Virus record (IMG/VR): IMGVR_UViG_3300028734_000012 | Location: 62,001 to 126,000 of that record | Length of the DNA stretch: 64,000 nucleotides | Reading direction: 5' to 3' (one strand) | Source of the DNA: a virus | Shown: positions 20,495-28,716 of the stretch, one piece after another | Layout of the letters: each line of letters opens with the position of its first letter | Position numbering within the stretch: the stretch's first letter is position 1 | Made by a program: the position numbers and the translations under genes | The notes under the pieces: model-generated | The model's database searches: none | The model's input: only the letters and a program-made list of their open reading frames with translations | What the model was told of the DNA's origin: nothing

Positions 20495-20568
20495 GGGGCA
20501 ATAGTCCAACGGTAGAACGTCAGCTTCCAAAACTGATTACGTGGGTTCAACTCCTACTTGCTTCGCCA
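20495..20568 (+). tRNA. tRNA-Trp (CCA)
   Basis: Acceptor GGGGCAA/TTGCTTC (two G-T pairs), discriminator G as expected for Trp, CCA; loop TTCCAAA gives anticodon CCA on TCAG/CTGA with a terminal C-A mismatch. It is the last gene of the cluster. Confidence 0.82.
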
Positions 20569-20573
20569 AATAT

Positions 20574-20603
20574 CTCATTGAACGTGAGTATAAAGAATGT
20601 TCA
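20574..20603 (+). ncRNA. H-type pseudoknot after the last tRNA
   Basis: CTCA (20574-20577)/TGAG (20585-20588) interlocks with TGAAC (20579-20583)/GTTCA (20599-20603). No tRNA follows; the terminator begins 3 nt later. It may be a leader whose tRNA was lost. Confidence 0.45.
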
Positions 20604-20605
20604 TT

Positions 20606-20634
20606 AAACACCTATTTTTTATAGGTGTTTTTTT
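20606..20634 (+). terminator. intrinsic terminator of the tRNA cluster
   Basis: AAACACCTAT (20606-20615)/ATAGGTGTTT (20621-20630) around five T's, followed by a T-run. It is a strong Rho-independent terminator that separates the tRNA cluster from the late genes. Confidence 0.93.
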
Positions 20635-20666
20635 GTTATGTAAAAATACAAAATCTATATTTTATT

Positions 20667-20691
20667 TATATATAAAATTAATTTATATATA
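20667..20691 (+). promoter_or_regulatory. 10-bp inverted repeat before the first late gene
   Basis: TATATATAAA (20667-20676) and TTTATATATA (20682-20691) flank five bases, just before the AGAGAGG ribosome site of the fibre gene. TTGTTA at about 20634 and TATATT at about 20657 could form a weak promoter. After the terminator at 20634 a promoter must lie here unless there is readthrough. Confidence 0.4.
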
Positions 20692-20711
20692 GAAGAAAGA
20701 GAGGAATTAAT

Positions 20712-22304
20712 ATGGCTGAAATCCATGTAGCGCCACAAATACAGAATGATGATGGCACTTTTACTGATGTAAAAATTCAAACAGATTCAAGTCAAGTATT
20801 TAATACTGATGGCACTACAGTACAATCACATGTTGATAATTCTAGTAAACATATTACCAAATGTTCGCACGTTAAGATTGGTACTGTTCATAATTTATCA
20901 GATGATAATATAGGGACTGTAACAGGCTCTAATGTCACAATTAATGGGACTGTAAATACTAGCATTAAAAGCTTAATTATTAATGGTAGCACTACTTTAA
21001 CTGGGACTGGAATAGCTTCTCCAAATAATCTTTATACTATAACAGGAGTAGTTGCTCCAAGTATTACTATCAACGATGTGGTACGCTCTACTACTATTAT
21101 TAATGCACTTTATAGTATGAGTGATGGAGTAAAAGATACCGTAAATATTACAACAGGAATAAGAACTAATTACACTGGATTAGTTAAATTTGTTGGCAAT
21201 GAAACTTGGTCAATATATTCTACTTCTGATAATTCTACTTCTGTATGTTTTTATGTTAGTTCTTTTACAAATAGATTAGCATCAAGTACAGACGTATGTA
21301 ATGAGTTTACATATAAAACAAATCTTTTAAGTAGTACTACAACAGATGAAGGGTACTGGTTAAGTGACGTACAAGCAAATGCAACCCTTGGATATTTCCG
21401 TGTAAATAAAAGCAGATTAATTGGATGGTCTGATTCACTTTCTGATGTAAACAAAATTGCATTATTTAAAACTTGGCTTTCTTCATATAATCTTATTGTA
21501 TTATATGAATTATTAACACCAACAACTTCTACAGAAACAATTCAAGAGTTTAGAACAGCGGATACAACTACAAATGTATCTATAGATAAAGGTTCATTTA
21601 CATTAGTTTATTTTAAAGATATGTTAGGTAGTAATACGATAAGTTTTCAAACTACTGCTGATTTTACCGTTGGAGATACATGGAAAATTAATGGTTCTCA
21701 ATTAATTGCAAAAATGATTAATGGTAATGCATTATATACCAATGTATTTAAATCTGGTGGATTTATTGTAGGTAAAATTGATGGCTCTAATTTATTAATA
21801 AGTATTACTGATGGCGGTAATTCAGATACTGTAGATGGAAAACATTCAAGCGATTTTGTACCAAAGGTTATTGGTTGTACTGGTAGTTGTGATGGTTATT
21901 TTCAGACAGGAGTTTATCAAGGTATATTTACAAATTATCCACCTTCATTACCAGATGGTCAAGGAAACTTAATTGTGCATTCATATAGTACAACTTCTAC
22001 AAGTGCTGGGTGGACACAACAAGAGTTTGTATCTGCTCAAACAAGTGTTAAAAACATAAGGAAAGCAGTTAATGGTGTTTGGGAATCATGGGGAACTCAA
22101 TATTCTTCTTTAAATATTGGTACTGCAAGTGTTTTAAATGCAGATACTGTAGATGGGATACATGCCGCTGATTTAGGTGGTATGTATGTAGGAATTGTCG
22201 CCCCAACTGCTGTAACAAAAGGTTGGATAGATACTGCTAATGGCGGTATATTGAAATATTTTAATGGTACTGCTTGGGTAGCGGCTAAAGGAGTTTGGGG
22301 ATGA
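20712..22304 (+). CDS. tail fibre/receptor-binding protein
   Basis: A 530-residue protein rich in T, S, N, G and V, typical of phage fibres. Short fibre motifs recur: SDTVDGKHSSDF and LNADTVDGIHAADLG (the DTVDG-H-A/SxDF signature), and a region GYFQTGVYQGIFTNYPPSLPDGQGNLIVHSY that resembles pyocin-knob-like fibre tips. The C-terminus WIDTANGGILKYFNGTAWVAAKGVWG looks like a structural tip. It is the first gene after the tRNA terminator and is followed 6 bp later by the cysteine-rich gene, so the two are translated together and may act in the same tail structure. Its own GCTGSCDGYF motif is echoed in the next protein. Confidence 0.75.
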   Translation: MAEIHVAPQIQNDDGTFTDVKIQTDSSQVFNTDGTTVQSHVDNSSKHITKCSHVKIGTVHNLSDDNIGTVTGSNVTINGTVNTSIKSLIINGSTTLTGTGIASPNNLYTITGVVAPSITINDVVRSTTIINALYSMSDGVKDTVNITTGIRTNYTGLVKFVGNETWSIYSTSDNSTSVCFYVSSFTNRLASSTDVCNEFTYKTNLLSSTTTDEGYWLSDVQANATLGYFRVNKSRLIGWSDSLSDVNKIALFKTWLSSYNLIVLYELLTPTTSTETIQEFRTADTTTNVSIDKGSFTLVYFKDMLGSNTISFQTTADFTVGDTWKINGSQLIAKMINGNALYTNVFKSGGFIVGKIDGSNLLISITDGGNSDTVDGKHSSDFVPKVIGCTGSCDGYFQTGVYQGIFTNYPPSLPDGQGNLIVHSYSTTSTSAGWTQQEFVSAQTSVKNIRKAVNGVWESWGTQYSSLNIGTASVLNADTVDGIHAADLGGMYVGIVAPTAVTKGWIDTANGGILKYFNGTAWVAAKGVWG

Positions 22305-22310
22305 GTATAA

Positions 22311-22982
22311 ATGAGTGAAATGATTTCTAGTGAACTAATTGCTTTAAAAGCAAAAGTAAAAGCAGAAATGCAAAGAAGAGCATATACGGGAAGTCTTGTT
22401 GCTTATGCTGATACTTCTTGGGATTTTTCTACAACACCTGCTACGGGTGGAATAATATTAGCTGAACATGGTAAAAAAGTTATAGAACCATTACTAGCAG
22501 TTAAAACATATGGAGATTTAGTTCCTGTTGTTTCAGGCGCTATTATCCCTACATCTTTTGATAATACTGGATTAACAACTATAGTTAATAATTTAGCCGC
22601 AGAAGCTACTACAACGTCAGCATCTTCATGTTCTGCATCATGTACAGGATTATGTGTTGCTTGTACTGGTAGTTGCACTGGTGGTTGTAGCGGTAGTTGT
22701 AGCGGTAGTTGTAAAACTGGATGTAGCGGATGTGAGGGTTGCGGAGTATGTGATGTTACTTGTTTAGGATTTTGTAAAGCAACTTGTAATACCACATGTA
22801 CTCCATGTACTGGATGTTCTAGTATGTGTGCTGGTACTTGTGGGGCATGTACATCGTGTGATGGTTGCTCTGGATGTAGTGGTTCTAAATCTTCTGGTGC
22901 TAACTGTAGCGGATACTGTTCCAGTACATGTACAAGCAGTTGCGGAGCATGTACTGGATGTTCTGGTCAAAGAGCGAGTTAA
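22311..22982 (+). CDS. cysteine-rich CXXX/CXXC-repeat protein, likely radical SAM substrate
   Basis: A 223-residue protein in two parts. Residues about 1-100 look like an ordinary tail-protein domain (ALKAKVKAEMQRRAYTGSLVAYADTSWDF). From about 107 to 218 there are 30 cysteines, mostly as CXXXC and CXXC with G, S, T and A between (SGSCSGSCKTGCSGC). The gene begins 6 bp after the fibre gene and is followed by a 97-residue protein and a radical SAM/SPASM enzyme. It resembles the known class of bacterial radical SAM systems whose target carries CXXX repeats. That it is modified, and that it is part of the virion, is inference from gene order and composition. Confidence 0.7.
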   Translation: MSEMISSELIALKAKVKAEMQRRAYTGSLVAYADTSWDFSTTPATGGIILAEHGKKVIEPLLAVKTYGDLVPVVSGAIIPTSFDNTGLTTIVNNLAAEATTTSASSCSASCTGLCVACTGSCTGGCSGSCSGSCKTGCSGCEGCGVCDVTCLGFCKATCNTTCTPCTGCSSMCAGTCGACTSCDGCSGCSGSKSSGANCSGYCSSTCTSSCGACTGCSGQRAS

Positions 22983-23005
22983 AATAAAAGGAGAAATATT
23001 TTATT

Positions 23006-23299
23006 ATGAAGGTAGAAATTAAAGGGGAACTTGTCGATTATATAGAATCATTGCAATATGAAACATATGCACGTAAAGATATTATAGCGTTTATGTTAGA
23101 AAAAAATATGAATATGAGTACTGATTCTGCAAAAGAATATCAAAAAGAATATAAAAGGTATTTTTCTGAATATGAAATTGCACTACAACAATTGAAAGAA
23201 TTATACATATATGCTAATCCTAGTATTGCTGATAAAGAAGTCAAATGGAGTTTAGATTTTGAGAGCAAAATGTTAACAATCGAGGTAGATAATGTATAA
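23006..23299 (+). CDS. small partner protein of the radical SAM system
   Basis: A 97-residue, mostly helical, charged protein: MKVEIKGELVDYIESLQYETYARKDII... It overlaps the radical SAM gene by eight bases, so the two are coupled. Small companion proteins of about this size accompany CXXX-repeat radical SAM maturases, so it may present the substrate or act as an adaptor. There is no clear winged-helix recognition element. The role is inferred from position. Confidence 0.6.
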   Translation: MKVEIKGELVDYIESLQYETYARKDIIAFMLEKNMNMSTDSAKEYQKEYKRYFSEYEIALQQLKELYIYANPSIADKEVKWSLDFESKMLTIEVDNV

Positions 23300-24614
23300 A
23301 AAAATAGAACAATATGCTGATTATATCAATAGACTATTTCCACAACCATATGACGGTGATGTGCATCATAAAAAACTTGCACGTACAATAACATTTCAAG
23401 TTACTGATGATTGTAACCTAAGATGTACATATTGTTATGAAATTAACAAAGGTCATCATTTTATGAATTTTGATATAGCAAAACGTTTTATAGATGATAT
23501 ATTAAATACAGATATAGATACCAATGAATATATTAATATTGATAATTCTCCTGCTATTATAATGGAATTTATAGGTGGAGAACCATTCCTAGCAATAGAT
23601 TTGATTGATAAAATAACTGATTATTTTATTACACAAATGATTATAAAAAAACATCCGTGGGCTACAAGATTTATGATAACTATCTGTTCTAACGGTGTAT
23701 TATATTTTGATGAAAGAGTACAAACTTATATAAAGAAACACTTACATCATTTATCATTTTCCGTATCTGTAGATGGTAATAAGAGATTACATGATACTTG
23801 CAGAGTATTCCCTAATGGTATGGGTTCTTATGATATGGCTATAAAAGCAGTTAAGCACTTTACAGAAGTGCTTGGTGGTAAAATGGGAAGTAAGATGACA
23901 CTTGCTCCTGCTAATATAGGGTATACATTTGAAGCTGTTGAAAATCTTATTAAATTAGGATATGAACAAATATTTCTTAATACTGTATATGAAAAAGGAT
24001 GGACTAAAGAAAACGCAACTACACTATATGAACAACTTAAAATGGTAGCTGATTATTTATTAGAAAATGGGTTACAAAATAAGATATACCTATCTATTTT
24101 TGAGGAAGATTTTGCAAGACCAAAGGGCACTGATGATATTGATAATTGGTGTGGTGGTACTGGCAACATGATTGCTGTAGATTATAAGGGAGATATTTTT
24201 CCATGCTTACGTTATATGGAAAGTAGTCTAGGTGATGACCAAGAACCTATGATAATTGGTAATGTATTTGACGGTATGATGAAAACAGAAAAACAATGTG
24301 ATTGTGTTAATTGTTTAGGATGTATTGATAGAAGAACACAATCTACTGATGAATGTTTTAATTGTCCTATTGCGCAAGGTTGTGGATGGTGTTCTGCTCA
24401 TAATTATCAAGAGTTTGGTACGGCTAATAAAAGAACTACATATGCTTGCGATATGCATAAAGCAAGAGCATTGGCTAATGTATACTTTTGGAATAAAACA
24501 TATGCTAAAAACGGTATAGCTAAAAGATTTAAAAATTACGTACCAGACGAATGGGCTTTAGAAATTATAAATAAAGATGAACTTGAAATGCTTAAAAGTT
24601 TAGAAAAGAGATGA
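23292..24614 (+). CDS. radical SAM/SPASM peptide maturase
   Basis: A 440-residue protein. C41-x3-C45-x2-C48 (CNLRCTYC) binds the [4Fe-4S] cluster that cleaves S-adenosylmethionine, and EFIGGEP is the GGE SAM-binding motif. The C-terminus (about 275-415) is a SPASM domain: CGGTGNMIAVDYKGDIFPC, then CDCVNCLGCIDRR, CFNCPIAQGCGWC and a late CDMHKA, enough to hold two auxiliary clusters. SPASM radical SAM enzymes modify ribosomally made peptides (thioether, C-C or related bonds). Directly upstream is a 30-cysteine repeat protein, the obvious substrate. The enzyme family is clear; bond type and substrate are not. Confidence 0.88.
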   Translation: MYKKIEQYADYINRLFPQPYDGDVHHKKLARTITFQVTDDCNLRCTYCYEINKGHHFMNFDIAKRFIDDILNTDIDTNEYINIDNSPAIIMEFIGGEPFLAIDLIDKITDYFITQMIIKKHPWATRFMITICSNGVLYFDERVQTYIKKHLHHLSFSVSVDGNKRLHDTCRVFPNGMGSYDMAIKAVKHFTEVLGGKMGSKMTLAPANIGYTFEAVENLIKLGYEQIFLNTVYEKGWTKENATTLYEQLKMVADYLLENGLQNKIYLSIFEEDFARPKGTDDIDNWCGGTGNMIAVDYKGDIFPCLRYMESSLGDDQEPMIIGNVFDGMMKTEKQCDCVNCLGCIDRRTQSTDECFNCPIAQGCGWCSAHNYQEFGTANKRTTYACDMHKARALANVYFWNKTYAKNGIAKRFKNYVPDEWALEIINKDELEMLKSLEKR

Positions 24615-24618
24615 TATA

Positions 24619-24945
24619 ATGTTTAAAATTAAATTAATTGATGGCACGATTTTTAACGCAACTTCTGTAGAAGAAAATTTTAGAACAGAAGTTACTGGTG
24701 ATGCTCATATTTCACTTACTATACAAAATGATAAAGCTGAACCTAGTGATAACCTTGAAGTATATAAAAATAAATTGATTACCGAAAATCTTAAATCAAT
24801 TTCAGTATACGATGAAACTGGTAAAAATCTAATTACTGTATATCAAGGATATGTATTTGTTAGATATTTAGCGGCTAGGATTCAAGCGAATGGAAGTATA
24901 CTATACGATTTTAATCTTACTAAAGAAGACTTAGTAACAGTATAA
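24619..24945 (+). CDS. small protein of unknown function in the radical SAM cassette
   Basis: A 108-residue protein starting MFKIKLIDGTIFNATSV, 4 bp after the radical SAM gene. It is rich in beta strands (HISLTIQND, SISVYDETGKNLITVYQG) and resembles small phage tail-associated proteins. It could be a structural protein or part of the modification unit. Not recognised. Confidence 0.6.
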   Translation: MFKIKLIDGTIFNATSVEENFRTEVTGDAHISLTIQNDKAEPSDNLEVYKNKLITENLKSISVYDETGKNLITVYQGYVFVRYLAARIQANGSILYDFNLTKEDLVTV

Positions 24946-25031
24946 TAATCTAAAAACAAATCATAATTGAGTAGGATAATTTCCCCCTTATATATGAATG
25001 GTTTAAACTTATTTTTAAGGGAGATGCTAAT

Positions 25032-25478
25032 ATGCAAGCACAGATTGATATGAATAGCGTATCAATTATTGTTGGGCTTATCTTATCTTTAAGTGCAATA
25101 ATTGGATTATTATTCAAGGTATTTAAGAAATTTGATAAGATTGATAAAATTGATATAATTTTAGTCAAAGTAGAGGAATTAGAGAAGAAATTTATTTTTG
25201 TAGATGTTATGAAGCAAGATTTTGAAGCAAATGCAAAAGAATCAGAAACTAAAATTACTTTACTCTCTGGATTAAAAGATGATGTAAAAGAGATATCTAC
25301 GCAATTAGAGGAAGTAAAAGAAGAAACACGATTTAATACTAGCATGAATAAAGTTGATACAGAAGTATTAGAAGCGTTAGCAGACCATGCCATTAAAACA
25401 CAGAATGCTAATGGTAAGGTACATAGAAGTTTAGAAATGCTAGAAAAACTAAAATTTAATAATCCAAAATTTTCATAA
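25032..25478 (+). CDS. holin-like single-span membrane protein with coiled coil
   Basis: A 148-residue protein. Residues about 10-30 (VSIIVGLILSLSAIIGLLFKVF) form one hydrophobic span followed by basic residues (KKFDKIDKID), then a long coiled coil (LEEVKEETRFNTSM...). This layout matches XhlA-like or class III-type holin/accessory proteins, or tail-anchored structural proteins. No endolysin is visible in the window, so a lysis role is only a suggestion. Ribosome site AAGGGAG. Confidence 0.5.
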   Translation: MQAQIDMNSVSIIVGLILSLSAIIGLLFKVFKKFDKIDKIDIILVKVEELEKKFIFVDVMKQDFEANAKESETKITLLSGLKDDVKEISTQLEEVKEETRFNTSMNKVDTEVLEALADHAIKTQNANGKVHRSLEMLEKLKFNNPKFS

Positions 25479-25559
25479 TTATCGTACTACTACATTTTAC
25501 TAATTGTTTACCCCTTTGATATTATTATTTAAAAATAATTAAAAAAGGAGTTTTATATT

Positions 25560-25709
25560 ATGGCTTTGACAACTAAACAAATTAAAGATTTAAATAATAT
25601 GAATATATCGGCTCAAAAAGCAAAGTTAGGAACGGAGATACAATCTATATTATCACAAATTGGTGATATAGAGATAATACTAGATATAATTAATGGTGAG
25701 ATTGTATGA
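25560..25709 (+). CDS. small protein coupled to the LRR gene
   Basis: A 49-residue protein, MALTTKQIKDLNNMNI..., from the ATG at 25560 after AAAAAAGGAG to TGA at 25707-25709, which overlaps the ATG of the next gene (ATGA). It is helical with the pattern EIQSILSQIGDIEIIL. It may be a chaperone or connector for the LRR protein. Confidence 0.65.
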   Translation: MALTTKQIKDLNNMNISAQKAKLGTEIQSILSQIGDIEIILDIINGEIV

Positions 25710-27376
25710 GTATAATTAACAAATTACAATATTTAAATGAAACTAAAAATGAAATTAAAAATGCTATTAGAGATAAAGGTGTCGAGATATTAGACACTGA
25801 TATTTTTAGAAATTATCCTAATAAGATTAGTCAAATTAGTGGTGGTAGCGTTGAACCGCCATCCCCTTTAGAGGTATACAATACAACTAGACCTAAAGAT
25901 TGGCTGACGATGCCAATCCCTAATGATAATGAAGCTTATATGTTATTTTTAATACCACATACTGATATGGCTTTGTTTGCTATAAATGTAATATGTGACG
26001 GTATCTATAGCGTTTATTTTGGTGCTAATGAAAGCATAATCAATATATTGAGCGGGACTACAGCCGAAAAAACACTTGATTTTAATGATTATGATGATTT
26101 AACTTCTGATGGGTTTAAACAGGTAATGATAAGAATAACTGGTGAAAATATTACGGATATAAGTCTTGTATCTCATAGTTTGAAAAATGGTTATACAGAT
26201 TTTACGGTTGTAGATTTTATTGGGAAATTACCTGTTGTAGAAGATATTAAGATAACATCTAATAATTTAAGATACTTTAATCTAATTGGGAATAACAATA
26301 TAAGTCAGGTATCTGATATATCTAATCCTATGGTATTTAATAAATGTATATCATTAATCGCATTATTATCATTAAACACTAGCAAAGTTACTAGCATGAA
26401 TAGTATGTTTAGCAATTGCACCTCTTTAAAAAGTATACCATTATTAGATACAAGTAATGTTACTGATATGAATAATATGTTTAGCGGTTGCAATTGTTTA
26501 AAAAGTATACCATTATTAGATACAAGTAAAGTTACTAATATGAATAATATGTTTGATAGTTGTTTTTCTTTAACAAATATACCACTATTAGATACAAGTA
26601 ATGTTACTGATATGAGTAGCATGTTATCTTTTTGTCAGCTTTTAAAAAATATACCATTATTAGATACAAGAAATGTTACCGATATGAATAATATGTTTTC
26701 CACTTGTGTTTCTTTAATAAGTATACCATTATTAAACACTAGCAAAGTTACTAGCATGAATAGTATGTTTAGCAATTGCACCTCTTTAACAAATATACCA
26801 TTATTAGACACAAGTAATGTTACTGATATGAGTTATATGTTTATTGGGTGCAATTGCTTAATAAATATACCATTACTAAACACTAGCAAAGTTACTAATA
26901 TGAATAATATGTTTAGTAGTTGTATGTGTTTAAAAAGTATACCATTATTAGATACAATCAACGTTACTGATATGAGTAATATGTTTAATAGTTGTTTTTT
27001 TTTAAAAAGTATACCATTATTAGATACAAGTAATGTTATTGATATGAGTTATATATTTTATAATTGTACGTCTTTAATGGACATACCGTTGTTAAACATA
27101 AAAAGTCTTGTATCTAATGATGGTATGTTTAATTACTGTTCCTCAATATATAATATATTATTTGGTGGTCTAAATGTATCTAGTATTATAATTTCCATAC
27201 GTTCATGTCCTTTATCACATAAAGCAATAGTTAATTTAATTAATTCATTACCAATATCTGCGGAAAGTTCTACTTTAAATATTATTAACATTTTGAATAA
27301 TGAACCGCTAACAGATGCAGAAAAGTTAGTTGCTAATAATAAAAATTGGGATATAGCTACAGGAGAATTGGAATAA
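25706..27376 (+). CDS. BspA-type leucine-rich repeat surface/tail protein
   Basis: A 556-residue protein. From about residue 210 to 470 it has about eleven repeats of 23-24 residues with the core LDTSNVTDMNNMFSGC..L..IP, the BspA/DUF285 type of leucine-rich repeat, interspersed with cysteines (NC, GC, SC). The C-terminus PLTDAEKLVANNKNWDIATG is also typical of that family. BspA-type repeats are known from bacterial surface proteins that bind host or bacterial ligands. Here the gene lies among tail genes, so it probably encodes a virion or host-surface binding protein. Repeats are well matched at DNA level, so copy number may vary by recombination. Confidence 0.85.
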   Translation: MSIINKLQYLNETKNEIKNAIRDKGVEILDTDIFRNYPNKISQISGGSVEPPSPLEVYNTTRPKDWLTMPIPNDNEAYMLFLIPHTDMALFAINVICDGIYSVYFGANESIINILSGTTAEKTLDFNDYDDLTSDGFKQVMIRITGENITDISLVSHSLKNGYTDFTVVDFIGKLPVVEDIKITSNNLRYFNLIGNNNISQVSDISNPMVFNKCISLIALLSLNTSKVTSMNSMFSNCTSLKSIPLLDTSNVTDMNNMFSGCNCLKSIPLLDTSKVTNMNNMFDSCFSLTNIPLLDTSNVTDMSSMLSFCQLLKNIPLLDTRNVTDMNNMFSTCVSLISIPLLNTSKVTSMNSMFSNCTSLTNIPLLDTSNVTDMSYMFIGCNCLINIPLLNTSKVTNMNNMFSSCMCLKSIPLLDTINVTDMSNMFNSCFFLKSIPLLDTSNVIDMSYIFYNCTSLMDIPLLNIKSLVSNDGMFNYCSSIYNILFGGLNVSSIIISIRSCPLSHKAIVNLINSLPISAESSTLNIINILNNEPLTDAEKLVANNKNWDIATGELE

Positions 27377-27411
27377 TCATAATTTTTAGAATCGAAAGGA
27401 ATGTTTTTTTA

Positions 27412-28701
27412 TTGAGTAAAATCGAACAAGAGAACTTTATCTTATCCCTGTATAGAGATAAGGGTTTATGCTATAGAGAGATAGCTATTAAATCAAATGA
27501 AAAATTTTCGACTGATTATTGGGATAACGAAAGAATTAGAAGCGTTATTAGAAAGTCAAGAAAAACATCTAAAATTATCCCAAATAAACCACTTAATGTT
27601 CAAGAACATTCTATGGGTTATAAAGATAGCACACAGTTAAATCAAGATGGTTCAATGGTTTCTGACCGTATTATTGAAATATGTGAAGAAGATTTAAAAA
27701 GTCCAGAGAGATTATTAGAAGCGCATAAATTTGATGCTTCTAAATGGGAATTAATTAATTGTAAAAACAATTTGTGGAATGCACCAGCAGGAAACGGATT
27801 AAAGATTGTTATGTATCAAAGTAAAATCACAGTAAAACCAAAAAAAGATTTTGCTTGGTCAGCGGATTATATTGAACAGTTATTCGATAACATAAAAATA
27901 AAGGACATTTCAAATATCAAAAAAGAACAATATGAGAAGAATGGGAAGGCTTTAATACTTCCAATTACTGATTTACATTATGCTCTTAGAAGTTATGTTG
28001 AAAGTTCTGGTAATGAATACGACGAAAATATAGCTGAAAAAATATTCTATCAAGTTGTTAACGATGTATTAGAAAGAACTAAACATCTTAAATTTGAAAA
28101 AATATACTTCACTATTGGTTCAGATATAATCAATGTAGATAACAAAATGGGCACTACAACTAAAGGCACTCCACAAGTAGAATCTATGGAAGTTGAAAAA
28201 GCAGTTATTAACGTTACTAATATGTTAATTTCTACTATTGAAAGATTAAGAAAAATCTCTAATGTTGAAGTTATACATATACCGTCTAATCATGATTACC
28301 ATGTTGCTTTCGGAATTGCAAATGCTTTGCGTGTGAAATATGATGGCTGTGAAGACGTTAATGTAGACTATGAGTGGATTGAAAGAAAATATAAGGTTTT
28401 TGGTAAAACTTTAATTGGGTTTGCGCATGATTTAAGACAAAACAATATTAATGATATTGTTAATTCCGATGCAAGACAATTATTAGGTCAAACTGAAAAT
28501 ACGGTATATCTATTGGCTCACTATCACCATGAGAGCGTTGTTGATAAAGGTGGTACTGATGTAAGAAGATTGCCAACTGTATCCGCATTAAGTAGATGGG
28601 GATACGAACAAGGATATGGCGCTGTGAGAAAGAATCAGTCATTTGTACTTGATTCTGAACACGGTATAAGCGATATCATATATACATTTATAGAAGAATA
28701 A
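27412..28701 (+). CDS. calcineurin-like metallophosphoesterase with N-terminal HTH
   Basis: The TTG at 27412 is taken as start (429 residues, MSKIEQENFILSLYRDKG) because GAAAGGA stands 11 nt before it, a spacing seen at other TTG starts here. Residues about 1-50 look like a helix-turn-helix. The catalytic part shows DLHYA (D and H), IGSDIINVDN, SNHDYH and LLAHYHHE, the metal motifs of calcineurin-like phosphoesterases. A DNA or nucleotide substrate is plausible. Such genes often stand just before the terminase in Firmicute phages, as here. The exact reaction is unknown. Confidence 0.78.
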   Translation: MSKIEQENFILSLYRDKGLCYREIAIKSNEKFSTDYWDNERIRSVIRKSRKTSKIIPNKPLNVQEHSMGYKDSTQLNQDGSMVSDRIIEICEEDLKSPERLLEAHKFDASKWELINCKNNLWNAPAGNGLKIVMYQSKITVKPKKDFAWSADYIEQLFDNIKIKDISNIKKEQYEKNGKALILPITDLHYALRSYVESSGNEYDENIAEKIFYQVVNDVLERTKHLKFEKIYFTIGSDIINVDNKMGTTTKGTPQVESMEVEKAVINVTNMLISTIERLRKISNVEVIHIPSNHDYHVAFGIANALRVKYDGCEDVNVDYEWIERKYKVFGKTLIGFAHDLRQNNINDIVNSDARQLLGQTENTVYLLAHYHHESVVDKGGTDVRRLPTVSALSRWGYEQGYGAVRKNQSFVLDSEHGISDIIYTFIEE

Positions 28702-28716
28702 AAAGGGGTTGGTTAG

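Noticed and set aside
22403-22970. Open frames on the minus strand and the second plus frame through the cysteine-rich gene
   Set aside because: They arise from the repetitive TGT/GGT codons; compositions such as long T/R/S runs are not protein-like, and the main frame fits its neighbours with a 6-bp gap.
26380-27100. Tandem DNA repeat or CRISPR-like array
   Set aside because: The repeats are in frame at 69-72 bp and encode leucine-rich repeats; there are no unique spacers.
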